Below are positions 16,144 to 23,627 of a stretch of DNA of 41,073 nt, in pieces. A program made the translations under genes and the position numbers. Within the stretch, counting starts at the first letter, position 1; each line of letters begins with the position of its first letter. This DNA is from Candidatus Blackburnbacteria bacterium RIFCSPHIGHO2_12_FULL_44_25 (lineage in GTDB: Bacteria; Patescibacteriota; Microgenomatia; UBA8517; UBA10165), in NCBI GenBank assembly GCA_001816455.1, contig MHCB01000009.1:1-41073 (forward strand), written 5' to 3'. The notes below the pieces were generated by a model. It had not been told where the DNA came from, ran no database searches, and saw nothing but the letters and a program-made list of their open reading frames with translations.

Positions 16144-17544
16144 TCAAGAAGCTAGAGCTCTTTCAAAATCATCCTTAAGGCGAGTCTCAATCCGCCTCTT
16201 GATAAATTGCGGTAACTTGCGAAAAGCTTCGGGATCATCTGCAGGCACAGTGTAAGGACGAACGAAGGTGTGGCCCCCTGGCACCATCGACAAAATATCC
16301 AAACCTCGCGCCTCTTGCCATAGCCTCAAAATGCCTCTGTGTTCTTCAGTCATAGCCCTTTGCCTTAAGTGACCAACCACCCTATGAGGAGTAATCGGTC
16401 GAGGTGGTCCTTCATAAGGTAGCCTAGAACGTGGAGCCTCACCTTTTCTGATAACCCTCGGAATATAAATAACTGATGGTCCTCCCTCCGAAACCACCAA
16501 CTCACTAGCCTTGGAAAAAGAAGCCATACCGCCTCTTTTTCGTTTTGATCCAGGCGATTCGACTGCTGTTACTAGGTCGTGGTACACCTCTGCGAAAATA
16601 TTCACCCAACGCGATTTCCCTTCCTGCATTACCCTAATATCGAAAATCGCATCAACGCTACTAAATCCCTTCGCTGTGTCCAAATCAATCCACACAAAAC
16701 TTTCAACTCCCCCCGCAACCAATTTACCTATTACCTTACCACGACTACAAAAAACGACGGCCCTCTCAAGATCTCCCGCTCGCTGGAATCTAACTTCCGC
16801 CCCCTCAGGGGGAACAATATAGCGTGGACGATAGAATGCCTCCTCCAACAAATCCCCTACCTTTCTGGATGGTTCAGGCAAAACCACTCCACTCAACTCT
16901 TCAGGAAGAACAACCCTTGACGGAACTATCTCCAACTCCTGCCGACCAACCAATTGAGTATTCCCCAAAAAAGCAGATCCAACATTAAAGATATAACCAT
17001 CCGGCCAAGCAGCTGGATCCGGTAAGTCAACCCTCTTAAACAAAGGTCGACCTTCCCGAATACCCACAAAAAACCTTTCCTGGCACACAGCAAGATACAG
17101 ACTAACCAAATCATTCAATAACACCTTATAAGATAACTCCCCCAACCTTTGTCTTTCGCGAACTAAAATATCCGCCATACTAGAAAAAACCCCAAACCGT
17201 CCACTTCTTTTTATTTCCTCCGCATGTGTCCTTAAAAGAGCGCGAGACTTAACATAATATCTCTCATCCAAACCAATAACATCACGTCCATTTACCGAGA
17301 CATTAGCCGACAGAAGATCCCTATCAAAGTTATGGAAATCACGCAGTATCCTATGTTCATCTGAAGCACCAGACACAAGGGGCCATTCCAGAAGGGAACG
17401 ATCAGCTTGGGGTAAACGGTGAGCCACAGTTAGATTGCTGCTAACTGAATCCAACACCACCCGGTCCATAAACGTAGCCCTTCGAGGCACAACACGCTCA
17501 GCATCAGGACCCAAGAAACCCACCCTACCTTGTTCTACTCCCAT
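16144..17544 (-). CDS. Unplaced soluble protein (466 residues)
   Basis: No family recognised. Basic and hydrophobic residues alternate without membrane segments. Notable parts are a KRKRGG patch near residue 345, a PRPITPHRVVGHLR stretch and a conserved-looking PGGHTFVRPYTVP near the C-terminus. TAAGAT preceded by TGG lies six bases before the ATG, implying a leaderless mRNA. It resembles the 2092 and 33172 genes in size and composition and is adjacent to mreB, but no link to cell shape can be shown. Confidence 0.75.
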   Translation of the reverse strand: MGVEQGRVGFLGPDAERVVPRRATFMDRVVLDSVSSNLTVAHRLPQADRSLLEWPLVSGASDEHRILRDFHNFDRDLLSANVSVNGRDVIGLDERYYVKSRALLRTHAEEIKRSGRFGVFSSMADILVRERQRLGELSYKVLLNDLVSLYLAVCQERFFVGIREGRPLFKRVDLPDPAAWPDGYIFNVGSAFLGNTQLVGRQELEIVPSRVVLPEELSGVVLPEPSRKVGDLLEEAFYRPRYIVPPEGAEVRFQRAGDLERAVVFCSRGKVIGKLVAGGVESFVWIDLDTAKGFSSVDAIFDIRVMQEGKSRWVNIFAEVYHDLVTAVESPGSKRKRGGMASFSKASELVVSEGGPSVIYIPRVIRKGEAPRSRLPYEGPPRPITPHRVVGHLRQRAMTEEHRGILRLWQEARGLDILSMVPGGHTFVRPYTVPADDPEAFRKLPQFIKRRIETRLKDDFERALAS

Positions 17545-17660
17545 AGCACAATCTTACCACAACAAGATACAGTTTGATACATTTTTCTCACCTTGTCCCA
17601 GCTAAATCTACCAACAAAAACGAAACTTCCAAACAGGAATAAATAACATATACTCGTCAT

Positions 17661-19742
17661 ATGGCTACAAAAAACTTCCACAAACTTTCAGAAAAAGCCA
17701 TCGAGTTGACCTTCTACTTCCTCCTCGGAGTCCTTCCGTTTATATTCACCCCCCAAATGTCCGAGCTTTTTGAATTTCCCAAAATGCTCTTGGTTTATGC
17801 AGGAACTGTAATAATTATTCTTGCCTGGACCTTAAAATCTATCCTTGCCGGAAAAATCATCTTCCGTCGCACAATACTCGATCTACCTTTACTACTTTTC
17901 CTACTTGCGCAAAGCACATCTACTTTTTTCTCAATTGACACCCACACATCAATATGGGGCTACTATTCCCGTTTCAACGGCGGCCTTATCTCCATAGCGT
18001 GCTATGCCCTACTTTACTGGGCATATGTTTCAAATCTAACTATTCGCCACTCGCTATTTGCGATTCGCCTCCTAGTGGCCTCCGCCACGATAATCTCCGT
18101 TTACGCAATCTTCGAACACTTTGGCCACAGCATAAGCTGCCTCGTCTTAAAAGGAAACTTCGATACCTCCTGCTGGATTCCCAAAGTCCAGGAAAGAGTG
18201 TTTGCAACCCTCGGCCAACCTAACTGGCTTGCTGCCTGGCTTGCTATGATCGCCCCTTTGTCTTGGGTTTATATCCTTCACCACCCCGAAAACAGTAAAA
18301 AACCTCAAACCCTCCTTAAAACTACTACCCACTATCTGCTACCCATCCTCTTGTTCGCAGCAATACTATTTACAAAATCCCGTTCCGGCCTGCTGGGTTT
18401 TATAGCAGCAGACGCTGTGTTTCTAATAAGCCTTATTAAGCCCTTTAACAAAAATGCCCTCAAAAGTTTTTGCGTTTTGCATTTTTCGTTTTTCGTTCTT
18501 ATTCTGGCAAGCGGCACTCCCTGGACACCCTCGCTAAGCGAGGGTTTAGGCACGCTTAGCGTGCCCCCCACTAAGCCCAACCTCGAATCGCCAACCTACC
18601 CTTCTCCCTCCGCCTCCCCCGGTACCGAATCCTTCGACATAAGAAAAATCGTCTGGAAAGGGGCAATAGGCGTATGGCGTGCCTACCCAATTCTCGGTTC
18701 CGGAGTCGAAACTTTTGCTTACTCTTATTACAACTTCCGCCCCAAAGAGGCAAACCTTACTTCCGAATGGGATCTTCTGTACAACAAGGCCCACAACGAA
18801 TATCTAAATTATCTTGCAAATACGGGGACCATAGGACTCCTAACCTATCTGTTCCTAATCGGAACCACCATATGGCTCCTCCTTAAAAAGTCTTATGCCT
18901 TCCTTCCCGCCTACTCCAGCCTTCTTGTTACCAACTTCTTCGGCTTTTCAGTCGTCCCAACATCCCTTCTTTTTTTCCTCATCCCAGCAATGGCAACAAC
19001 TCTAGGCACCAGACAAAAGGCATTAAGCACCAGTAGACCCTCTCTTACTTACAAAAAACTCCCCCTTCTCCTCCTGCTTTTCCCTATTGCCTATTGCCTA
19101 TTGCCTGTCATCTCCCTCTACCGCGCAGATGTTCTTTATGCCCAAAGTAAGAAAGACAACGAAAAAGGCCTGTACCAGGAAGCAGTAAAAAAACTAGAAA
19201 AAACTCTAAGCCTCAGAAAAGAGCCGAAATACTACGACGAACTGGCGGATTCAACCTCCCAACTTGCAGTAAACCTTTACGAACCGCCGCAAAAACGAGC
19301 CGAAGGCGAAGTACTGGGTAGGGAACTGGCCATTTTAACCCTAAAAACCTCCGACGAAGCCTTAAAAATCTCCCCCCGACACGTCACTCTTTGGGCATCT
19401 CGCGCAACATACCTAAAACGCCTGGCGGGAATAGACCAAAGTTACCTAGGCCTTGCAGTAAATTCTTTAGAAGAGGCCGTCCGCCTTGCCCCCACAGAAC
19501 CTTCCTTCTCTTACAACTTAGGAGTTTTGTATGACTACCAAGGTGAAACAGAAAAAGCTCGCAAAATTTTAGAAAAAACAGTGGAATTAAAACCAAACTA
19601 CAACGAAGCCCGAGTCGGTTTAGCAAAAATTTATATCAAACTCGAAGAAAAACAAAAAGCCTTTGAGGAAGTAAAATACGTACTAGAAAAAATCGATCCA
19701 CGAGACGAAGAAGCCCGCCAATTATTCGACAAATTAAAGTAG
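17661..19742 (+). CDS. O-antigen ligase/polymerase-like membrane protein with TPR tail
   Basis: 693 residues. About ten to twelve membrane helices occupy residues 15-455. The Wzy/WaaL-type signature is in the large external loop and following helix: GVWRAYPILGSGVETFAYSY, then NKAHNEYLNYLANTGTIGLL. After the last helix (about 460-480) the soluble C-terminus holds several tetratricopeptide-like repeats (YQEAVKKLEKTL, EPSFSYNLGVLYDYQGETEKA, NYNEARVGLAKIY). Such proteins polymerise or transfer surface glycans or glycosylate pili. Two palindromes and three short-period repeats lie within the gene, mainly in loops. TATACT six bases before the ATG suggests a leaderless mRNA. Confidence 0.88.
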   Translation: MATKNFHKLSEKAIELTFYFLLGVLPFIFTPQMSELFEFPKMLLVYAGTVIIILAWTLKSILAGKIIFRRTILDLPLLLFLLAQSTSTFFSIDTHTSIWGYYSRFNGGLISIACYALLYWAYVSNLTIRHSLFAIRLLVASATIISVYAIFEHFGHSISCLVLKGNFDTSCWIPKVQERVFATLGQPNWLAAWLAMIAPLSWVYILHHPENSKKPQTLLKTTTHYLLPILLFAAILFTKSRSGLLGFIAADAVFLISLIKPFNKNALKSFCVLHFSFFVLILASGTPWTPSLSEGLGTLSVPPTKPNLESPTYPSPSASPGTESFDIRKIVWKGAIGVWRAYPILGSGVETFAYSYYNFRPKEANLTSEWDLLYNKAHNEYLNYLANTGTIGLLTYLFLIGTTIWLLLKKSYAFLPAYSSLLVTNFFGFSVVPTSLLFFLIPAMATTLGTRQKALSTSRPSLTYKKLPLLLLLFPIAYCLLPVISLYRADVLYAQSKKDNEKGLYQEAVKKLEKTLSLRKEPKYYDELADSTSQLAVNLYEPPQKRAEGEVLGRELAILTLKTSDEALKISPRHVTLWASRATYLKRLAGIDQSYLGLAVNSLEEAVRLAPTEPSFSYNLGVLYDYQGETEKARKILEKTVELKPNYNEARVGLAKIYIKLEEKQKAFEEVKYVLEKIDPRDEEARQLFDKLK
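18040..18069. repeat. Short-period repeat (ATTCGCC/TTTGCGATTCGC)
   Basis: Encodes the loop TIRHSLFAIRLL in the ligase-like protein. It belongs to the same family as the topA copy at 4721. Confidence 0.6.
18467..18500. repeat. Short-period repeat (TTTTGCG/TTTTTCG)
   Basis: Copies of GTTTTTGC/GTTTTGCA/TTTTTCG encode part of a hydrophobic segment. It belongs to the same family as 5185-5215. Confidence 0.55.
18528..18565. repeat. Two palindromes with CGCTAAGCG core inside coding DNA
   Basis: CCCTCGCTAAGCGAGGG (18528-18544) and GGCACGCTTAGCGTGCC (18549-18565) are translated into PSLSEGLGTLSVP. The core is shared with 34353-34367. Confidence 0.75.
19083..19108. repeat. Short-period repeat (CTATTGC x3)
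   Basis: Three CTATTGC units encode IAYCLLPV in the last membrane helix of the ligase-like protein. Confidence 0.65.
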
Positions 19743-19748
19743 TTCTTT

Positions 19749-19807
19749 GGTTGGGCCAGGAAGCGCGCGCTCGTTTTGCGAGTACACTTATCTTCCCTGA
19801 CCCAACC
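19749..19807 (-). terminator. Nested 3' structure with ATAAG element
   Basis: On the minus strand GGTTGGG pairs with CCCAACC, then GGAAG with CTTCC, then ATAAGTGTA leads to a CTCG/CGAG hairpin. It ends the 19838-20280 pair. Confidence 0.7.
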
Positions 19808-19837
19808 GAGGCAGCACAACCTTTCCGCCTTGCAGCA

Positions 19838-20038
19838 CTAGGTCATTACACCCGTGTTGGCCAACAAGGCCAGTCCCAAAACGACAACGGTGGCGAGGAT
19901 CAAGGAACCCGCACTACACAACGCTATCCAGAAAACCACCTCATCCTGAGCCTCCTCCGGCGTCAGTCCCCTGGCAATCGCATCCCTGTAAACACTCTCC
20001 CACAGAGCAACCAACCACTGATCGTCAAGCGGCATCAT
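19838..20038 (-). CDS. Small single-pass membrane protein, second of a pair
   Basis: 66 residues from ATG 20038, which overlaps the stop of the preceding gene (TGATG); AAGGAGG lies 8 bases upstream. The soluble N-terminus (LDDQWLVALWESVYRDAIARG, LTPEEAQDE) is followed by one helix (residues 35-60, WIALCSAGSLILATVVVLGLAL). The TGATG arrangement implies translational coupling, so the two small proteins probably act together. Family unknown. Confidence 0.7.
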   Translation of the reverse strand: MMPLDDQWLVALWESVYRDAIARGLTPEEAQDEVVFWIALCSAGSLILATVVVLGLALLANTGVMT

Positions 20039-20280
20039 CACGAGACCCTCCTTACAAGCCGCGCAAAGCCCTTTGTGCAAGCGTCCACATTAGACCAAAA
20101 GAGTCCGTACAAACCCTCCGCCTTCTCCGGAAAAAGGACATATACGGTAGCGCCACAAATTCCCAAAAGCGCAACCACTTTCGCTGTTGCAACAAACCTC
20201 TCCAGAAATCCGAAGAAGTTGGTAACAAAGCAAATTGCGATTACAAGGAAATAGAACCCCACAAGTCCAACAATAGACAT
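20038..20280 (-). CDS. Small membrane protein, first of a pair
   Basis: 80 residues starting at ATG 20280, chosen because GGGAGAG lies just upstream; an upstream in-frame ATG lacks this. Two helices (residues 3-24 and 32-52) precede a C-terminal amphipathic part, KAEGLYGLFWSNVDACTKGFARLVRR. It is coupled to the next gene by TGATG. Member of the SD-led orphan class; function unknown. Confidence 0.65.
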   Translation of the reverse strand: MSIVGLVGFYFLVIAICFVTNFFGFLERFVATAKVVALLGICGATVYVLFPEKAEGLYGLFWSNVDACTKGFARLVRRVS

Positions 20281-20415
20281 CCCGCTCTCCCAAAATGTGC
20301 AACTTAGCGCCCAAAAGACTCGGGCACAAAACACGATTCTTGTGCTAGGCGTGATTTTTGCACAAACTCTCCCCAAAATCAACCTATAGAGCTTCGTAGA
20401 TTTGGGCATAGAAAA

Positions 20416-20464
20416 GGGCGGCCAGCTCGGGACACAAATGTGTGTTTATCCCAAGCCGCCGCCC
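20416..20464 (-). terminator. Nested terminator with ATAA bulge
   Basis: On the minus strand GGGCGGC pairs with GCCGCCC and TTTTC follows. The inner helix is GGG-ATAA-ACACA with TGTGTCCC, so ATAA is a clean bulge. It ends the 20472-20995 pair. Confidence 0.8.
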
Positions 20465-20471
20465 CATGCTC

Positions 20472-20600
20472 TCACCTATCCCGCCACAACCTGATCTCCG
20501 ACCGATATGCGGTCGCGGCTGCAACCAAAACTGTTGCCAACACCGCAGGCGGAATCGCCCAAAAGGGCACCGCCGGTTCGAAAAGCAGATTGCTCAGCAT
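20472..20600 (-). CDS. Short coupled membrane protein (42 residues)
   Basis: A short frame whose ATG (20598-20600) overlaps the end of the 20594-20995 gene in the arrangement ATGCTGA. The product has one hydrophobic helix (VPFWAIPPAVLATVLVAAAT) and a charged tail ending EIRLWRDR. Tight coupling, consistent composition and the terminator directly after its stop all support it as real. This pair mirrors the 20280/20038 pair just downstream. Confidence 0.6.
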   Translation of the reverse strand: MLSNLLFEPAVPFWAIPPAVLATVLVAAATAYRSEIRLWRDR

Positions 20601-20995
20601 TGGGCCTCCTGTCCAGACTTCCACCAAGGCTCAGGCGACCGACCACCAAGGCCTTTGAAGAGCACCTCCTGGAGGCCCCAGGCCACGAATGCCGACATAG
20701 GGACCGCACAAATGAGTGCGGTGCCAGCAAACCCTGCCAGGAAGGAATTGGCCAAGTGGCCCGCGACATACTGCAGGAGCACAAACCACGTCGCCAACAC
20801 GCGCGGTCCCGCCCACAACATGAACAGAAGGACCGCGAGCATGATCGCACCGCTCCCCCTGATCGTCGTCCGATCGAACTCATCCTCTGTGTATCGTCCC
20901 CGCCGGAAGCTCGCGACAATCGCGGCTATGAGCAAACCGACGAACATAATCCAGAGGATTACCCACATTCCAGCTACCAGCTGCCCTGCCGTCAT
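20594..20995 (-). CDS. Small polytopic membrane protein of unknown function
   Basis: 133 residues from ATG 20995, with AGAGAGGG seven bases upstream; an earlier in-frame codon lacks an SD. Helices lie near residues 4-28 and 48-75 and a third at 88-110, with a basic loop (SFRRGRYTEDEFDRTT) between the first two. The promoter at 21044-21072 overlaps a palindrome. First gene of a coupled pair. Confidence 0.7.
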   Translation of the reverse strand: MTAGQLVAGMWVILWIMFVGLLIAAIVASFRRGRYTEDEFDRTTIRGSGAIMLAVLLFMLWAGPRVLATWFVLLQYVAGHLANSFLAGFAGTALICAVPMSAFVAWGLQEVLFKGLGGRSPEPWWKSGQEAQC

Positions 20996-21043
20996 TTCGG
21001 TCCCTCTCTTTAGTGCAACAGCCTCCACTCCGGAAGCATAAGA

Positions 21044-21085
21044 AGTATACCACTTTTAGCCCATAATGTCGATACGAATCGACAT
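21044..21085 (-). promoter_or_regulatory. Promoter with palindromic operator over the -35 box
   Basis: Minus strand TCGACA (21067-21072), 17 bases, TATACT (21044-21049). A perfect inverted repeat, ATGTCGAT/ATCGACAT (21066-21085), covers the -35 box, as expected for a repressor site. Confidence 0.6.
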
Positions 21086-21105
21086 TTGAAGAGTTTTTGT
21101 CAAAT

Positions 21106-21135
21106 TTAGACTTCGGTTCGAATTTAAACTAAAAT
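21106..21135 (+). promoter_or_regulatory. Promoter of def-fmt, leaderless
   Basis: TTAGAC (21106-21111), 18 bases, TAAAAT (21130-21135), then six bases and the def ATG. Confidence 0.6.
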
Positions 21136-21141
21136 ACGCAT

Positions 21142-21690
21142 ATGGTTAAAAAAATACTACGCACAACCGACCCTAAACTTCGGGAAAAATCAAAGCCCGT
21201 CCAAAAGGCAGACAAAAAACTTTTAGACTTAATTCGAGATCTCGAAGAGACACTAAAAGCTCAAAACGATCCAGAGGGCCTAGGCCTTGCCGCCCCCCAA
21301 ATCGCAGTATTCCAACGCGTGTTTATTTTAAAAGCTACTCCCAAAGCCAAGCCACAAGTTTTCATAAACCCAAAAATTATCAAACTTTCCAAAAAAACAA
21401 ATGACAAGAAAGGCAAACCCACCCCATTGATGGAAGGCTGCCTCTCCTTGCCTCACTACTACGGCCCCGTCCGCCGCCACAACTCCATAACTCTGAAGTA
21501 TTTCCAAATAGATCCTACACCCTACAACCTACAACCTACAACCAAATCCTTCACAGGATTTCTTTCCCATATAATCCAACACGAAGTCGACCACCTCGAA
21601 GGAATTTTTTTCGTCGACCGCCTCCTCGAACAAGACCGCAAACTCTACCAGCTTAAAAACAAAGAATGGACTGAAATAACCCTTATATAA
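21142..21690 (+). CDS. def: Peptide deformylase
   Basis: 182 residues; removes the N-formyl group from new proteins. All three motifs are present: EGLGLAAPQIAV (GxGxAAPQ), EGCLSLP (metal-binding Cys) and QHEVDHLEG (HExxH). A short-period repeat (21514-21546) encodes the loop PTPYNLQPTTKS between motifs 2 and 3. It is followed after two bases by fmt, the enzyme that adds the formyl group in the same cycle. The mRNA is probably leaderless. Confidence 0.96.
   Translation: MVKKILRTTDPKLREKSKPVQKADKKLLDLIRDLEETLKAQNDPEGLGLAAPQIAVFQRVFILKATPKAKPQVFINPKIIKLSKKTNDKKGKPTPLMEGCLSLPHYYGPVRRHNSITLKYFQIDPTPYNLQPTTKSFTGFLSHIIQHEVDHLEGIFFVDRLLEQDRKLYQLKNKEWTEITLI
21514..21546. repeat. Short-period repeat (CTACAAC unit) inside def
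   Basis: CTACACC/CTACAAC/CTACAAC/CTACAAC encode a surface loop of peptide deformylase. Confidence 0.75.
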
Positions 21691-21692
21691 AA

Positions 21693-22667
21693 ATGACAAA
21701 GATTGTCTTTTTCTCCTCCTCCCATCGCGCCCTTCCTGCTTTAGAACTTCTACACAAAAACCTCGAGGTAGTAGGAGTTGTTTCTCAACCAGACAAACCA
21801 ACAGGTAGAAAACAAGAGCTATCCCCCACAGCAATATCTTTGTACGCCAAAAGCCAAAACATTCCGCTTCTTAAGCCGGAAAAACTCGATAAAACTGCAA
21901 CTGCTTGGATTGCCGACAAAAAACCAGACGTAATCATCCTGTCCTACTACGGCCTCTGGATCCCTCCCGAGTTATTCAACCTCACACCAGCAGGGATCCT
22001 AGTAACCCACCCTTCCTTGTTACCTTTATGGCGCTGGGGATCTCCCGTCCAGGCAACAATTATCTCTGGAAAAGAAACCGGTGTTTCGATAATGAAAATG
22101 GACGAAAAGTTCGACCACGGTCCAATCCTTGCCGCAGAAAAAGATGAAGTCAAAGAAGATGACGACCAAGAAACTCTCTACACCCGTCTATTTACAAAAG
22201 GCGCCGAACTTACTGTAAAAATCCTCCCCGACTACCTTGCCGGAAAGATTATTCCCCAAGATCAAGACCATAAAAAAGCAACATTCGCCCGCCACATCAC
22301 AAAAGAAGACGGCTTCATCCCCCCGGATTACTTAGGTAAAATGTTAAAAGGTGAAAAGTTAAACGAAAAGTTGGAAGTAAGATGGATGCTAAATTCATCA
22401 AAAGAACCTTTAACTTTTGACGTTTCACCTTTCATTGTTGAACGTTTTATCCGCGCCATGTTCCCCTGGCCCAACGCCTGGACAGAAGTACAGCTAGGCA
22501 ATAGGCAACAGACAATAGGCAATAGAAGATTAAAAATCCTAAAAGCCCACGTAGAAGAACGAGTGCCTAATGCCCAATGCCTAGTGCCTAACCTGGTTCA
22601 GCTACAAGGCAAAAACCCGGTTTCCTGGAAACAATTCAAAGAAGCCTACCCTGGGGTAACATTCTGA
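21693..22667 (+). CDS. fmt: Methionyl-tRNA formyltransferase, divergent active site
   Basis: 324 residues, formyltransferase fold plus C-terminal tRNA-binding domain. SQPDKPTGRKQELSPTAIS, THPSLLPLWRWGSP, GVSIMKMDEKFDHGPIL and VSWKQFKEAYPG match Fmt in order. The catalytic triad normally reads Asn-x-His...Asp. Here the Asn position is Val (LVTHPSLLP) while His and Asp remain, and RGAAP is WGSP. It may have altered chemistry or use another residue. Five segments (22341-22592) carry short-period repeats, all in loops or the linker. The gene is coupled to def. Confidence 0.88.
   Translation: MTKIVFFSSSHRALPALELLHKNLEVVGVVSQPDKPTGRKQELSPTAISLYAKSQNIPLLKPEKLDKTATAWIADKKPDVIILSYYGLWIPPELFNLTPAGILVTHPSLLPLWRWGSPVQATIISGKETGVSIMKMDEKFDHGPILAAEKDEVKEDDDQETLYTRLFTKGAELTVKILPDYLAGKIIPQDQDHKKATFARHITKEDGFIPPDYLGKMLKGEKLNEKLEVRWMLNSSKEPLTFDVSPFIVERFIRAMFPWPNAWTEVQLGNRQQTIGNRRLKILKAHVEERVPNAQCLVPNLVQLQGKNPVSWKQFKEAYPGVTF
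22341..22435. repeat. Inverted pair of short-period repeats inside fmt
   Basis: AAAAGGTGAAAAGTTAAACG-type copies (22341-22376) face their complement, CCTTTAACTTTTGACGTTTCACC-like units (22408-22435). They can form a hairpin in the mRNA. Confidence 0.6.
22496..22528. repeat. Short-period repeat (ATAGGCA unit) inside fmt
   Basis: AGGCAATAGGCAACAGACAATAGGCAATAG-like units encode LGNRQQTIGNRRLK. They are the complement of the CTATTGC family. Confidence 0.75.
22563..22592. repeat. Short-period repeat (GTGCCTA/ATGCCCA) inside fmt
   Basis: Four heptamers, GTGCCTA/ATGCCCA/ATGCCTA/GTGCCTA, encode VPNAQCLVPN. Confidence 0.75.
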
Positions 22668-22894
22668 TGTCGTATCTCTTTCCCTTTTACTGCGTCAGCA
22701 GCAAGGTTCTTTCCTAAGGTTCTTACGCGCCTCAAGCATTTAGTACAAAATTGTTTCTTAACATGCTCCGTCCCTTCCATAACCCAAAAGGTATGAAGGT
22801 TTACTTTAAATACACGCCGGTTTCTTTTCCCGGAAAAAGTCACACGTCTCCCAACAATGTTTCCCTTTCCACAAGATGCACAAATTGATGCCAT
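22646..22894 (-). CDS. rpmB: Ribosomal protein bL28
   Basis: 82 residues; MASICASCGKGNIVGRRVTFSGKRNRR is the bL28 N-terminus, followed by FCTKCLRRVR. Four Cys (CASC, CTKC) suggest the zinc-binding form. The start at the MASIC Met fits the family; upstream codons do not. It overlaps the 3' end of fmt by 22 bases, convergently. Confidence 0.95.
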   Translation of the reverse strand: MASICASCGKGNIVGRRVTFSGKRNRRVFKVNLHTFWVMEGTEHVKKQFCTKCLRRVRTLGKNLAADAVKGKEIRHQNVTPG

Positions 22895-22913
22895 AGGTTT
22901 GAACCTGTATACT
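22885..22913 (+). promoter_or_regulatory. Promoter of the M50 protease gene
   Basis: TTGATG (22885-22890), 17 bases, TATACT (22908-22913). Confidence 0.5.
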
Positions 22914-22939
22914 TTACCAGAAAGCACATCTTGTATCAA

Positions 22940-23581
22940 ATGGAAAGCCTTTTAACAAACCCGATTGAACTGTTGTTTATCGTTCCAACTCTGCTTATCG
23001 CAATAACCGTCCATGAGTTTGCCCATGCCTATGCAGCAGATCGTCTAGGCGATCCAACGCCCAGATCCCAGGGACGCTTAACCTTAAATCCTCTTGCACA
23101 TCTTGACCCTCTAGGAACAATAATGCTTCTTTTGTTTCGTTTCGGATGGGGAAAACCCGTCCAGTTTGATCCTTACAATCTCGAAAAACCCCGCCAGGAC
23201 GCTGCAATAATATCCTTTGCCGGCCCTGGCGCAAATTTTCTAATGGCCATTGCTGCCTCGGGCATAGCCCACTTGTCTCTATCCCAAAATTTAAATCCTC
23301 TCCTTACCTCTTTTGCAATTCTCTTCATCCAATACAATCTATTCCTCGCCGTATTTAATCTTATTCCCGTTCATCCAATGGACGGAGGAAAAATACTAAT
23401 AGGCCTCCTTCCGCGAGACACCGCCTACGAATTGGACAAAACTTTAAACCAATACGGTTTCATAATTCTTCTTGCCCTAATTCTCCCAATCTTTGGAAGA
23501 CCATTAGTCTGGACCATCCTCGGCCCAGTTTTAACAATCCTTATGCACTTCCTTATCCCAAACGGAACCATATTTACCTAA
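22940..23581 (+). CDS. Site-2 protease-like M50 membrane metallopeptidase
   Basis: 213 residues with about five to six helices. The zinc-binding HEFAH is in the first helix region and the third ligand is in NLIPVHPMDGG. This is the compact group of M50 enzymes without a PDZ domain (PRSQGRLTLNPLAHLDPLGTI is typical). Such enzymes cut membrane-anchored substrates within the bilayer. The ATG at 22940 is preferred to the TTG at 22931. No SD. Substrate unknown. Confidence 0.93.
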   Translation: MESLLTNPIELLFIVPTLLIAITVHEFAHAYAADRLGDPTPRSQGRLTLNPLAHLDPLGTIMLLLFRFGWGKPVQFDPYNLEKPRQDAAIISFAGPGANFLMAIAASGIAHLSLSQNLNPLLTSFAILFIQYNLFLAVFNLIPVHPMDGGKILIGLLPRDTAYELDKTLNQYGFIILLALILPIFGRPLVWTILGPVLTILMHFLIPNGTIFT

Positions 23582-23591
23582 ACTATCGGTC

Positions 23592-23620
23592 TTGACAAGT
23601 CGATCTTCTTGTGCTATAAA
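23592..23620 (+). promoter_or_regulatory. Strong promoter of the 6S-like RNA
   Basis: TTGACA (23592-23597), 17 bases, TATAAA (23615-23620) preceded by TGC. Transcription should begin at about 23627, exactly where the terminal stem begins. Confidence 0.8.
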
Positions 23621-23627
23621 AATATCA

